NCBI GenBank assembly: GCA_902706205.1
Contig: CACSKA010000012.1
Location: forward strand, 32,215-96,214
Reading direction: 5' to 3'
Length of the DNA stretch: 64,000 nucleotides
Source of the DNA: Chryseobacterium sp. 18061
GTDB lineage: Bacteria; Pseudomonadota; Gammaproteobacteria; Enterobacterales; Enterobacteriaceae
Shown in pieces: positions 25,685-34,657 of the stretch (the stretch's first letter is position 1; each line of letters starts with the position of its first letter). A program made the translations under genes and the position numbers. The notes under the pieces were generated by a model. The model saw only the letters and a list, made by a program, of their open reading frames with translations, did no database searches and was not told where the DNA came from.

Positions 25685-26413
25685 ATGGTCGCTCGTTATA
25701 TTGAAATAAAAAACAGTATTAAAGAGGCAATCCAGCAGCAACACTACCTGCCCGGCAGTAAAATCCCCTCAGAAAGAGAACTGGCCACCCGCTATAACGT
25801 CACCCGCGTCACACTCCAGAAAGCAATGCATGTGCTAGAACAGGAAGGGTTTATTGAGCGCATTCATGGGAAGGGCATGTTTGTCTCTGGCGCGATAGCG
25901 GATAATGTTTTTCTGCTCAATAATGGTGCCAGTGATTCGATTCTTGGGTTTTCCCGCGAGTTTGGCCAACAGGCAAAAATCACCAGCCGGCTTGTCAGCC
26001 AGAATATCATTCCCGCCCCAGCAAGCGTCGCGCAGGCGTTGAATTTGGCACAAGACCAACCGGTTCATGCCATCCGTCGCGTGCGTTACATTGATAATGA
26101 GCCGGTGCTGGTCGAAGATTCATGGGTCATTTGCGCCGTGATCGCGACTATCCCTGATGTCGTGCTCGATAAGGGCTCGCTTTATGAATACATTGAGCGC
26201 GTCACTGCCAAGAAAATTAAATTCTACAATTCGGTTATTGAAGCCGACTTATTTGATGAAACCTTCACGGCTTTATTGTCAGTCGCCCCTGGCACGCCAA
26301 TGCTCAAGGTCACTGGCATCACCAAACTCGACGATGGCACCCCATTTAACTACTCGTGTAGCTATAACCGGGCGGATAAATTCAAAATTAAGAATAACTG
26401 GGTTGGAAACTAA
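25685..26413 (+). CDS. GntR-family (HutC/UTRA) transcriptional regulator
   Basis: 242-residue sugar-responsive repressor. Residues 1-70 form a GntR winged helix-turn-helix (IPSERELATRYNVTRVTLQKAMHVLEQEGFIERIHGKGMFV). The remaining part is a UTRA effector domain. The start chosen is the ATG at 25685 (MVARYIEIKNSIKEA); the open frame upstream covers the palindrome. It follows the IIC gene by 70 bases and probably controls the GH4-IIC genes and perhaps the convergent porin. By family precedent the effector is a phosphorylated sugar such as cellobiose-6-P or glucosamine-6-P; not determined here. Confidence 0.88.
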   Translation: MVARYIEIKNSIKEAIQQQHYLPGSKIPSERELATRYNVTRVTLQKAMHVLEQEGFIERIHGKGMFVSGAIADNVFLLNNGASDSILGFSREFGQQAKITSRLVSQNIIPAPASVAQALNLAQDQPVHAIRRVRYIDNEPVLVEDSWVICAVIATIPDVVLDKGSLYEYIERVTAKKIKFYNSVIEADLFDETFTALLSVAPGTPMLKVTGITKLDDGTPFNYSCSYNRADKFKIKNNWVGN

Positions 26414-26414
26414 A

Positions 26415-26436
26415 AAGCGCCTGAGATCAGGCGCTT
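26415..26436. terminator. Bidirectional terminator between GntR gene and porin gene
   Basis: AAGCGCCTGA and TCAGGCGCTT form a perfect 10-bp stem around GA. The GntR and porin genes converge on it. Confidence 0.85.
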
Positions 26437-26452
26437 GATGGCGATAAACAAC

Positions 26453-27820
26453 TTAGAAGAAGTATTTAAACCGCACGCGGCCACCGTAACGATCGTCATC
26501 ACTGCCGATATCGTTATCCCCTTGCAGTTTCGACCAGTAGGCCCCAAGGTAGATATTAAAGTTCTGCATATTCATAACATTTGGGATCTGATACGAGGCA
26601 TGAATGGTGTGAATATCATAGGTGCCAGCTTCATCAATCCAGCAGTCGTCATCACAGATGACACCGGAATATTCGTCAATCTTGTTATGCGCATAGATGT
26701 AGCCCAATTCGAATCGATGCCATAAGGCATTCACCCCGGCGCTGAAATCTTTTTCATCGGAAGCATCGAGATAAGCGGTATTAAGATTAAATACCACGCC
26801 ATCATCTGGATCATTCTTCAGGCCGTTCCAGGTCATGGTCATGCCATAGCCGGTCCGGCTGGACTGGTCGACAAACTGACCGTCAGTATCGTAATAGCCG
26901 TAGGCATTATTGACCAGGTTACTTTCCATTGCTGCCGCCATGGAAAATGCGCCTTCAGACCAAGAGACAACCGGGCGCAGATAAGCCACGTTCTTCTCTT
27001 GCTCCATATCGCGGCCGTGATACTGCGTGTCGGAAAATAGCGCAGTACCGTCTTCAAGCAGGGTGTTCAGTTCGAAATACCAATTATCAATCTGTTTGCT
27101 CATCAGGAAGTTGCCGCCGGAGTCCGAACGACCACGCCCTTCTTTCATCATGTAAATATACCCATGACCGTCGTCATACAGATCGTTGGCGGTATTTCCG
27201 GAGTGCTCAACAAACGTATCCTGATTTAACGGGAACATATCGTAGGCTTCGAAGCGGCCGACTTTAATTTTCCAGTCATTTTCACGACCAAAGAAGAAGA
27301 CGGCATCATCGAGATCCATGGAACCGGTCATATCGGCCAACGGTTGGGCACTAAAACCGGCAAAATAACCGTTATCCAGTTTTCTCATTCCATCAAGGCC
27401 TAACAGGATACGGCCATTTAAATCCCAGCGTTCATTACTGTCATCACTATTCGAAATTAAAGCACCCTTGCGGCTTTCTGCGTCCATATTGAATTCGACG
27501 TCACCGTAAATTTTCAGGTCACCATAACCGGAAAGCGATAATGCAGGGCTGGCGGTATTTTTTGCGGTTTCCGTTGCTGGGGTCTCGCTTTTCACCACCA
27601 CGCGTTCCTGTACCTCTTTGATCTCCTTGCGGTCTGTGGTTTGCTGGGCTTTCAATACCTGGACTTCTTGCTCTGCTTTTTCAGCCCGGTTTTCAGCAGA
27701 AACAAGTCGGTCTTCAAGCAGTTGAAGACGTTGTTCAACGGAGAGCGGGGTTGATTTTGCCGTAGCCGAATTTGCCACCAATAAGCATCCGATAGCAACT
27801 GCGATTGCCGTTCTTTTCAT
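26453..27820 (-). CDS. Outer-membrane carbohydrate porin
   Basis: 455-residue outer-membrane protein. The start chosen is the ATG at 27818-27820 (MKRTAIAVAIG), which gives the better AAGGA spacing than an ATG two codons upstream. It has a signal peptide of about 21 residues (NSATA-KSTPL), then a 35-residue heptad-rich coiled coil (VEQRLQLLEDRLVSAENR), then a beta-barrel rich in alternating aromatic and acidic residues, ending in RFKYFF with a terminal phenylalanine as barrel proteins need. The N-terminal coiled coil recalls ScrY and BglH, and the barrel resembles RafY-type sugar porins; I cannot fix the subfamily. It probably delivers the oligosaccharide handled by the convergent GH4/IIC/GntR genes. 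A GGCGG/CCGCC hairpin lies in the leader (27848-27868), and the rest of the AT-rich 299-base upstream gap shows nothing clear. Confidence 0.8.
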   Translation of the reverse strand: MKRTAIAVAIGCLLVANSATAKSTPLSVEQRLQLLEDRLVSAENRAEKAEQEVQVLKAQQTTDRKEIKEVQERVVVKSETPATETAKNTASPALSLSGYGDLKIYGDVEFNMDAESRKGALISNSDDSNERWDLNGRILLGLDGMRKLDNGYFAGFSAQPLADMTGSMDLDDAVFFFGRENDWKIKVGRFEAYDMFPLNQDTFVEHSGNTANDLYDDGHGYIYMMKEGRGRSDSGGNFLMSKQIDNWYFELNTLLEDGTALFSDTQYHGRDMEQEKNVAYLRPVVSWSEGAFSMAAAMESNLVNNAYGYYDTDGQFVDQSSRTGYGMTMTWNGLKNDPDDGVVFNLNTAYLDASDEKDFSAGVNALWHRFELGYIYAHNKIDEYSGVICDDDCWIDEAGTYDIHTIHASYQIPNVMNMQNFNIYLGAYWSKLQGDNDIGSDDDRYGGRVRFKYFF

Positions 27821-28086
27821 ATACATCGTTCCTTGAGAAAATAATAAGGCGGGTATATCTTTCCGCCATGAATATATAGCTGCGATTGATTGTTTATATT
27901 TATAATTTATCGATTCAAGTAAATAACCTGCCTTCATTCAGCTTGATTTCATTCAGAAACCCGCTGAATACAACAGATAAGAGATAATATTATTTAGTGC
28001 GGAAAGGCGATAATAAAAAGAGGCAACAACGTGAGCGAGATAACATCCATTATTTTAAATCATATAATAAACGAATTAATTAAGCG

Positions 28087-28114
28087 AAAAACCGCCCCCA
28101 TTATTGAGGACGGT
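28087..28114 (-). terminator. Terminator of XRE-cupin gene
   Basis: On the minus strand ACCGTCC and GGGCGGT pair around a short loop with internal mismatches, followed by TTTTT. It starts six bases after the gene's stop. Confidence 0.7.
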
Positions 28115-28119
28115 TATAG

Positions 28120-28668
28120 TTAATTCTGTTCTGCGACCAGGATGGCTTGGGTATCGTCTTCAAGTGCTTTGAATACATGCTCCTGATCGGCGGGATAACA
28201 AATGTAATCCCCTTCGCCTAATTCTTCTGGCGCTTCCGTTAACCCCACCAACGCCCGGCCCTGAGTCACAATAATATGCTCAACGGAACCCGGCGGATGC
28301 GGTTGAGAAATGCGGTCTGCGCCCGGCTGAGTCATTAACAAATAAATGTCACGACGCGCACCTGGCGGGCAGGCGGCAAGTAAAATGGCCTGATAGTTGG
28401 CCTGCTCGGCCACCACTTTGGTACCTTCACCGCGGCGAAGTACTTGGGTGGTTGACGCCTGCGGCTCCAGCAGTCGGACGAAAGGAATATCCAGCGCCAC
28501 ACACAGCGACCACAGGGTTTCCAGGCTAGGATTACCGTTGCCTGCTTCCAGCTGCGACAGCGTCGACTTGGCTATCCCGGCACGGCGGGCAATTTCGGCC
28601 AATGAAAGCCCGGTGCGCTGGCGTTCGCGCACCAGACTGCGGGAGATCACGCTGATTGGCTGTGTCAT
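28120..28668 (-). CDS. XRE-family regulator with C-terminal cupin
   Basis: 182-residue repressor/activator. Residues 10-65 form the HTH_3 DNA-binding domain (LSLAEIARRAGIAKSTLSQLEAGNGNPS). Residues 95-178 form a cupin_2 sensor domain (SVEHIIVTQG, YPADQEHVF). It is divergent from azlCD with a 101-base spacer that contains an 11-bp inverted repeat, so it most likely controls azlCD and itself. The effector, probably an amino acid, is not determined. Confidence 0.85.
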   Translation of the reverse strand: MTQPISVISRSLVRERQRTGLSLAEIARRAGIAKSTLSQLEAGNGNPSLETLWSLCVALDIPFVRLLEPQASTTQVLRRGEGTKVVAEQANYQAILLAACPPGARRDIYLLMTQPGADRISQPHPPGSVEHIIVTQGRALVGLTEAPEELGEGDYICYPADQEHVFKALEDDTQAILVAEQN

Positions 28669-28689
28669 ACACGGCTCCGTGTTTTATAA

Positions 28690-28755
28690 ATCGAACGAAT
28701 CGTTCATCTTGTAAATCAACTCAACAGCGTTCATTATAATGAAAATTCGTTCGAT
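28690..28755. promoter_or_regulatory. Paired operators in XRE/azlC spacer
   Basis: ATCGAACGAAT at 28690-28700 is repeated as its exact reverse complement ATTCGTTCGAT at 28745-28755. The left copy also forms the palindrome GAACGAATCGTTC (28693-28705). A TATAAT lies between at 28735-28740. The arrangement fits an autoregulatory site for the XRE protein. Confidence 0.65.
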
Positions 28756-28769
28756 ATGGCTAAATTTCT

Positions 28770-29432
28770 ATGTTCCGACGTCACCTCGCTTGCCTGAAAA
28801 GCGACACCATTAAAGCAATTCTTCTGGTCGACCTGGCGGTTGGCGTAGTCGGGGTTTCCTATGGCTCGCTGGCGATGTCATGGGGCTTTCCACTGTGGGT
28901 ACCGTTGGCGCTATCGACGCTGGTGCTGGCCGGAGCCTCTGAATTTATGTTCCTCGGGATTATTGTCAGCGGTGGCAATCCACTGGCGGCCGCCGTCGCG
29001 GGTTTACTGGTCAACGCCCGTCATATTCCCTTCGGCGTCGCGGTGCGTAACCTGGTCGGCAAGCGCGCCATCGGCCTGCTTGGCTGCCATGTCATGAACG
29101 ACGAAAGTGTGGTGTTTGGCATGTCACAACCGACGCCCGAACAACGTAAAGCCGCTTATTGGCTGTGCGGCTGCGGCGTAGCAATCCTCTGGCCACTCGG
29201 CGTGTTGTTGGGCAGCGGCGTAGGCAAATTGCTGCCGTCCCCTGAAACCATCGGCCTCGATGCAGTGTTCCCGGCCATCCTCGTGGCGCTGGTGATCCCG
29301 GCCTTTAAACATCGCACCACGCTAATCCGCGCGATGAGCGGTGCAGCACTGTCGTTAGCCGCTGTGCCGTTTACACCCGCAGGCGTGCCGGTACTGTTGT
29401 CGCTGCTGGGCCTGTTTGCGAGGAAAAAATGA
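28770..29432 (+). CDS. azlC: AzlC-family branched-chain amino acid exporter subunit
   Basis: 220-residue inner-membrane protein of the AzlC/YgaZ family, with about seven hydrophobic segments. LAGASEFMFLGIIVSGGNP and VNARHIPFGVAVRN are family motifs. It works with the small AzlD/YgaH partner in export of branched-chain amino acids such as valine. The start at 28770 has no clear Shine-Dalgarno sequence, so the exact N-terminus is uncertain. Its stop overlaps azlD (ATGA). Confidence 0.85.
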   Translation: MFRRHLACLKSDTIKAILLVDLAVGVVGVSYGSLAMSWGFPLWVPLALSTLVLAGASEFMFLGIIVSGGNPLAAAVAGLLVNARHIPFGVAVRNLVGKRAIGLLGCHVMNDESVVFGMSQPTPEQRKAAYWLCGCGVAILWPLGVLLGSGVGKLLPSPETIGLDAVFPAILVALVIPAFKHRTTLIRAMSGAALSLAAVPFTPAGVPVLLSLLGLFARKK

Positions 29433-29755
29433 TGGGCGAGACATTATGGATTATTGCGGGTATCGCAGTGTTGTCCGTCGGCACGTATTTGATGCGCTTT
29501 GGTGGCACCAAACTCGGCAATAAACTGGCGCTGTCCGAGCGTTCGCAGGCGATACTCAACGACGCCGCGACGACCTTACTGTTTGCCGTCGCGCTGGCGG
29601 CAACGTTCTTCGAAGGCAGCCATTTTGCCGGTAGCGCGCGCGTCCTCGGCGTGGCGGTGGCAGTGTTTCTCGCCTGGCGCAAAATGCCGCTTATCGTGGT
29701 GATTTTATCCGCGGCGGTGGTCACCGCACTGCTGCGCTACTTCGGTCTGCACTAA
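29429..29755 (+). CDS. azlD: AzlD-family branched-chain amino acid exporter subunit
   Basis: 108-residue membrane protein with four hydrophobic helices, of the AzlD/YgaH family (GTYLMRFGGTKLG, FFEGSHFAGSARVLG, AWRKMPLIVVI). It is the partner of the upstream AzlC protein and is translationally coupled to it. A hairpin follows the stop. Confidence 0.85.
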   Translation: MMGETLWIIAGIAVLSVGTYLMRFGGTKLGNKLALSERSQAILNDAATTLLFAVALAATFFEGSHFAGSARVLGVAVAVFLAWRKMPLIVVILSAAVVTALLRYFGLH

Positions 29756-29762
29756 TCGGTAA

Positions 29763-29789
29763 CACACTCAGGCCCCGCGTCTGAGTGTG
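29763..29789. terminator. Hairpin after azlD
   Basis: CACACTCAG (29763-29771) and CTGAGTGTG (29781-29789) form a 9-bp stem. No T run follows, so termination would be weak or Rho-assisted. Confidence 0.5.
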
Positions 29790-29904
29790 CGCCAGCCCGC
29801 AAAACTTAGCGCAGTTTCTGTCACGCCCGCGCGACATATTGCCCATCAGCGTTATCCCTTCTGCCCGCTACACTGAGTGTCTGTTTTTTAGACGGATTAT
29901 CAGC

Positions 29905-30351
29905 ATGGCACTTCTTACCCCCGACTGCATCAACCTCAACATCAGTGGCAATACGCCCTATTCCATTCTGAAATCGCTGGCCGATATGGCGTTCACCCGC
30001 GACTTTATCAGCGATAAAAACCAGTTTCTGCAAACGCTGTTGCAGCGAGAAAAGTTGCACTCCACTGGCTTTGGTTCCGGCATCGCGGTGCCGCATGGCA
30101 AAAGCCGCGTGGTTAAACATCCTTTCGTTCTCTTTGCCCGCCGAGAAAATCCCGTTGACTGGCAGGCCGCAGACGGCGAACCGGTGAACGGTTGGATTTG
30201 CATCGGCGTTCCGCAGGAAGGGGAAGAAAACCAGGTGAAAATGATCGGTGCGCTGTGCCGCAAGATTATCCACGCCGACTTTATCAGCCAGCTGCAACAG
30301 GGCGACGTCAGCCAAATTCTCACGCAGCTCAATCACACGCTCAGCGACTAA
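29905..30351 (+). CDS. frvA: PTS EIIA component FrvA
   Basis: 148-residue cytoplasmic IIA domain of the fructose/mannitol type, the same length as E. coli FrvA. The phosphorylated histidine is in SGIAVPHGKS (about residue 67). The start is the ATG at 29905 (MALLTPDCINLNIS), following a weak GACGGA; the upstream frame is open but lacks a good signal. It is the first gene of frvABXR. The sugar is unknown, as in E. coli. It would relay phosphate from HPr to the IIB domain of FrvB. Confidence 0.9.
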   Translation: MALLTPDCINLNISGNTPYSILKSLADMAFTRDFISDKNQFLQTLLQREKLHSTGFGSGIAVPHGKSRVVKHPFVLFARRENPVDWQAADGEPVNGWICIGVPQEGEENQVKMIGALCRKIIHADFISQLQQGDVSQILTQLNHTLSD

Positions 30352-30363
30352 CAGGAACCGGCC

Positions 30364-31818
30364 ATGGAATCGTCATTACGCGTTGTTGCCATCACTAACT
30401 GCCCGGCGGGGATCGCGCACACCTATATGGTGGCCGAAGCGCTGGAACAAAAAGCCCGCCAGCTCGGACATATCATTCGGGTGGAAACTCAGGGTTCAAG
30501 CGGCGTCGAAAACCGCCTGAGCGATGCGGAAATCGACGCCGCCGATTACGTGATCCTCGCCACCGGACGCGGTATTAGTAATGATGATCGGCAGCGTTTC
30601 GTTGGCAAAAAAGTCTACGAAATCCCGATATCTCAGGCGCTGAAAAATATCGACGCCATTTTCCCTCAGCTATCGACCCATTCGCAGGTGTTCACTGCCG
30701 ATAGCAGCATGAAACTGGGAAAGCAGGACGTGACGCAGGGCAGCGTGATGAGCCATTTGATGGCGGGCGTTTCTGCTGCGCTACCGTTTGTTATTGGCGG
30801 CGGCATCCTGGTGGCGATTGCCAATATGCTGGTGCAAATGGGCCTGCCGTACACCGATATGGCCAAAGGCGCGCCGTCATTTACCTGGGTGGTCGAGTCC
30901 ATCGGCTATCTCGGCTTCACCTTTATGATCCCCATTATGGGTGCATATATCGCGTCGTCGATTGGCGATAAACCGGCCTTCGCGCCGGCATTTTTGGTGT
31001 GCTATCTGGCGAATGACAAAGCCCTGCTCGGCACGCAGTCCGGTGCGGGTTTTCTCGGCGCAGTGGTGCTGGGTCTGGCTATCGGCTATTTCGTCTTGTG
31101 GTTTCGCAAGGTGCGCCTCGGCAAAGCCCTGCAACCGTTACTCGGTTCGATGCTTATCCCTTTCGTCACACTGCTGCTGTTTGGCGTACTGACTTACTAC
31201 ATCGTTGGGCCGTTTATGTCCGACCTGATGAGCGGCCTGCTGCATTTCCTCAACACTATTCCGCCATCAATGAAGCTCGGTGCGGCGTTCCTGGTTGGCG
31301 CGATGCTGGCGTTTGATATGGGCGGCCCGATCAACAAAACCGCATGGTTCTTCTGCTTCTCACTGCTCGAAAAACACATTTACGACTGGTACGCCATCGT
31401 GGGCGTGGTAGCGCTGATGCCGCCAATGGCCGCCGGGATCGCCACCTATATTGCGCCGAAGCTCTTCACCCAACAGGAAAAAAGCGCGGCTAGCAGCGCG
31501 ATTGTAGTGGGCGCTACCGTCGCCACCGAACCAGCGATTCCGTATGCATTGGCCGCCCCACTGCCGATGATCACCGCCAATACCCTGAGCGGCGGCATCA
31601 CCGGCATGCTGGTTATCGCCTTTGGCATTCAGCGTCTGGCGCCGGGACTTGGTGTGTTTGATCCGCTGATCGGGCTGATGTCGCCGGTCGGGTCTTTCTA
31701 TCTGGTGCTGGCATGTGGCCTGGCACTCAATATCACATTGATTATTGTGCTCAAAGGCCTTTGGCTGAAGCGCAAAACGGCGAAAGAGGTCATTCTGAAT
31801 GAACAACGAACTGCTTAA
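30364..31818 (+). CDS. frvB: PTS EIIBC component FrvB
   Basis: 484 residues: IIB domain at 1-100 with the phospho-cysteine in TNCPAGIAHTYM (Cys13), a linker, then a fructose-type IIC membrane domain with about eight to ten helices (GGPINKTAWFF near 321; VATEPAIPYALAAPLP near 382). The length matches E. coli FrvB (483). It lies 12 bases after frvA and overlaps frvX by 20 bases, so the genes are co-translated. Confidence 0.92.
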   Translation: MESSLRVVAITNCPAGIAHTYMVAEALEQKARQLGHIIRVETQGSSGVENRLSDAEIDAADYVILATGRGISNDDRQRFVGKKVYEIPISQALKNIDAIFPQLSTHSQVFTADSSMKLGKQDVTQGSVMSHLMAGVSAALPFVIGGGILVAIANMLVQMGLPYTDMAKGAPSFTWVVESIGYLGFTFMIPIMGAYIASSIGDKPAFAPAFLVCYLANDKALLGTQSGAGFLGAVVLGLAIGYFVLWFRKVRLGKALQPLLGSMLIPFVTLLLFGVLTYYIVGPFMSDLMSGLLHFLNTIPPSMKLGAAFLVGAMLAFDMGGPINKTAWFFCFSLLEKHIYDWYAIVGVVALMPPMAAGIATYIAPKLFTQQEKSAASSAIVVGATVATEPAIPYALAAPLPMITANTLSGGITGMLVIAFGIQRLAPGLGVFDPLIGLMSPVGSFYLVLACGLALNITLIIVLKGLWLKRKTAKEVILNEQRTA

Positions 31819-32860
31819 GCAACTCTGCAATGCCACTGCCGTCAGTGGTGATGAACAGGAAGTTCGCGATATTTTGCGGGCGACGCTCGAAGGCTGTGCG
31901 GATGACATCAGTTTCGATGGCCTGGGCAGTTTTATCGCCCGCAAAGGCAACCGCGGGCCGAAGGTCGCGATTGTCGGTCATATGGATGAAGTCGGCTTTA
32001 TGGTCAGTCACATTACCGATGACGGTTTTCTGCGTTTCGCCACCATCGGCGGCTGGTGGAGCCAGTCGATGCTCAATCATCGGGTGACAATCCGCACCCG
32101 CACCGGGAAACACGTGCCCGGCGTGATCGGCTCTGTGGCCCCTCATGCATTGAGCGAAAAGCAAAAGCAGCAACCTATCGATTTCGACGAAATGTTTATC
32201 GATATTGGCGCCAACAGCCGTGAACAGGTAGAAAATTTCGGTATCTGCATTGGTGATTTCATCAGCCCAGAGGCGCATTTCGCCCATTGGGGAGACGATA
32301 AAATTGTCGGCAAAGCGCTGGATAACCGTGCAGGCTGCGCCCTGATGGCCGAGCTGTTCCATACGATCAATAACCCGGACATTACGCTGTTCGGCGTGGC
32401 GAGCGTGGAAGAGGAAGTCGGCCTGCGCGGAGCGCAGACCTCAGCCGAGCACATCAAGCCGGACGTGGTCATTGTGCTGGATACCGCCGTAGCGGGCGAT
32501 GTGCCAGGCATCGATAGCGTGAAATTTCCGCTTAAACTCGGGCACGGTCCGGCTGCGATGCTGTTCGATAAGCGTTATTTCCCCAATCAGAAACTGACCG
32601 CAATGCTGAAAGAGTGCGCCAGCCAGACCGAGAGTGACGTGCAGTTCTGCATCATGAAAACCGGTGCCACCGACGGCGGGCGCTATAACGTAATGGGCGG
32701 TGGTCGCCCGGTGCTGGCATTGTGTCTGCCGACACGCTACTTGCACGCCAATAACGGGATGATTTCTGAAAAAGATTACGACACGTTGTTTACCGTGATC
32801 TGCACACTTTTACAGCGGCTGAATGGTGATACCGTGGCGGCTTTGCGGGATTTCAGGTAA
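31799..32860 (+). CDS. frvX: M42-family metallo-aminopeptidase FrvX
   Basis: 353-residue di-metal peptidase of family M42 (glutamyl aminopeptidase/endoglucanase M type). Metal ligands and catalytic residues are in VGHMDEVGFM (His), KALDNRAGC (Asp), SVEEEVGLRGA (Glu pair) and VLDTAVAGD (Asp). It starts inside the end of frvB. Its presence in a PTS operon is conserved in E. coli but unexplained; a deacylase or glycopeptide role has been suggested for such pairs and is not shown here. Confidence 0.92.
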   Translation: MNNELLKQLCNATAVSGDEQEVRDILRATLEGCADDISFDGLGSFIARKGNRGPKVAIVGHMDEVGFMVSHITDDGFLRFATIGGWWSQSMLNHRVTIRTRTGKHVPGVIGSVAPHALSEKQKQQPIDFDEMFIDIGANSREQVENFGICIGDFISPEAHFAHWGDDKIVGKALDNRAGCALMAELFHTINNPDITLFGVASVEEEVGLRGAQTSAEHIKPDVVIVLDTAVAGDVPGIDSVKFPLKLGHGPAAMLFDKRYFPNQKLTAMLKECASQTESDVQFCIMKTGATDGGRYNVMGGGRPVLALCLPTRYLHANNGMISEKDYDTLFTVICTLLQRLNGDTVAALRDFR

Positions 32861-32867
32861 CAACAGG

Positions 32868-34613
32868 ATGCTTAACGACCGTCAGCTTTCTCTTCTGGAA
32901 AAACTGGAACATCAGCCCAGTTCCCTTACGGAACTGGCGCAACACGCTGGCGTTTCCGCGCGGACTATTTCGCGAGACATTGATTATCTGAATTTTACGC
33001 TCAGCGGACGCGCTCGGGTAACCAGTCAGGGCAACGCAGGCGTGCAGCTGGACATTCTCGACAGAAAGCACTATTTCCAGCTGCTTCAGCGCCATGACAA
33101 CGACGATCAGCTACTGGCGCTGCTGTTGCTCAATGGGTTTACTACCCGTCTTCAGCTGGCTGATGCGCTGAATCTTCCCGAAACATTGATTGCGGACAAA
33201 CTGGTGAAACTGCGCCAGCGCTATGAAAAGGTCTTCATCATTGCCGGTCGGCCCGGCGTCGGGTACTTCATCGACGAGCCTGAATCCCGGCAGATTCTGA
33301 TCCTCGCTAACTTGCTAAAAAAAGATCCATTTGTTTCCTCTCTCACTGGCTTTAATTACGCCGCCGTCGAACGATTAACTACCGGCATCAATACGATTCA
33401 GGCCTGGCCGACCATCCACCGCGATTATGTGGTGAGCGTGGTGTTGGCGGTATGGGCCATGCGAAATCTTATCCGCAGCGCGTCCCTTGCCGATGGGGAT
33501 CACGAAATCGCTTTATGTATTGAGAATGCAGGGTTTTATTTTAATCAGAGGTCACTGGGCATGCTGCTGTCGCTGCTGGATAACCTGCAACTGCAGGCCA
33601 CTCGCGTCGATCAGCAGGTGATTCAACAGCTGCTGGATGATGCGTTGATCGACCATCCGGGTGGCGTGCAGGACCCACAGCTTATTGAGGATTTAACCGG
33701 ACACGTGACGCGCTGTGCCGCATCACCGGTATGGGTGGCGGAAAGCCGTCAGAGCAGCATGAATAACCTGAAAGCCGCATGGCCCGTGGCGTTTGATATG
33801 AGCATTCGCTTTATCGGCCTGCTGCGGGAACGGCTGGGGATTATCGTTTCTGACAGCGACTTGATTGGGCTGTATTTCGCCTGTGCACTAGAACGCCATC
33901 AAACAGAGCGGCAGCCGGTGATTTTGCTCGCCGAGCAAAACGCCATCGCCACCATTAACAAGCTGGCTATCGAGCGGGATGTGCCTAACTGTCGGGTGCA
34001 TGTTGCGCGTAGTCTGCCCGGATTGATGGGCCTTCGTGACGAAATCCAGCCGGTTTGTATCATCAATAACAGTCATCTTGAGCTCAACGTCAACCTCAAC
34101 AATGTACTCAATATCCGCAATATCATCACCCCGGCGGGCATCGGGCAGATTAAAGATTTCCTCGATACCGTGTATATCCGCCAGAATCTGGAGAAATTAT
34201 TTCCCGTCGATGCATGTTTCCATGAAGAAAATCAGCCCAACGATACATGGCTTGAGATTTGCGCGCGGGTCAGTCAGCGTCTGGTCAGACAAGGGCATCT
34301 CACCGATGAGGAAGCCTGGCGTATTTGCCAGCGTGAGCAGGAAGGGGAGAATTTGATCGTCAATCAACTGGCTATTCCCCATTGCTGGAGCGAAAAAGAG
34401 ACCTCATTTCGTGGCTATTTCATTGCGCTTTCCCGGTCTGTTGTCGTCAACCATGAGCCGGTGAGTCATTTGTTGATCGCCTGCGCCAGCGCATCTGCCC
34501 GCCATGAATTGAAAATATTCAGCTATCTGGCCAGAACGTTGTACAAGCATTTACCGGGGAAAATTGCGGGATTAAAAAGTGCGGAAGAGTTTGTGCGGTT
34601 GCTGCGGGAATGA
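32868..34613 (+). CDS. frvR: PRD-domain transcriptional regulator FrvR
   Basis: 581 residues (E. coli 582): N-terminal HTH (LTELAQHAGVSARTISRDIDYL), central PTS-regulation (PRD) domains, a IIB-like segment and a C-terminal IIA-like domain with histidine in NQLAIPHCWSEKE. The start is the ATG at 32868 (MLNDRQLSLLEKLE). It lies seven bases after frvX. It is probably an activator of frv genes whose activity is set by PTS phosphorylation. It ends at a strong terminator. Confidence 0.92.
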   Translation: MLNDRQLSLLEKLEHQPSSLTELAQHAGVSARTISRDIDYLNFTLSGRARVTSQGNAGVQLDILDRKHYFQLLQRHDNDDQLLALLLLNGFTTRLQLADALNLPETLIADKLVKLRQRYEKVFIIAGRPGVGYFIDEPESRQILILANLLKKDPFVSSLTGFNYAAVERLTTGINTIQAWPTIHRDYVVSVVLAVWAMRNLIRSASLADGDHEIALCIENAGFYFNQRSLGMLLSLLDNLQLQATRVDQQVIQQLLDDALIDHPGGVQDPQLIEDLTGHVTRCAASPVWVAESRQSSMNNLKAAWPVAFDMSIRFIGLLRERLGIIVSDSDLIGLYFACALERHQTERQPVILLAEQNAIATINKLAIERDVPNCRVHVARSLPGLMGLRDEIQPVCIINNSHLELNVNLNNVLNIRNIITPAGIGQIKDFLDTVYIRQNLEKLFPVDACFHEENQPNDTWLEICARVSQRLVRQGHLTDEEAWRICQREQEGENLIVNQLAIPHCWSEKETSFRGYFIALSRSVVVNHEPVSHLLIACASASARHELKIFSYLARTLYKHLPGKIAGLKSAEEFVRLLRE

Positions 34614-34616
34614 AAC

Positions 34617-34647
34617 CTGTCCCAGGCTCATGACGAGCCAGGGACAG
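34617..34647. terminator. Bidirectional terminator, frvR / DUF1471 gene
   Basis: CTGTCCCAGGCTC and GAGCCAGGGACAG (34617-34629 and 34635-34647) form a near-perfect 12-bp stem between convergent genes. Confidence 0.75.
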
Positions 34648-34657
34648 TGGCTATGAC

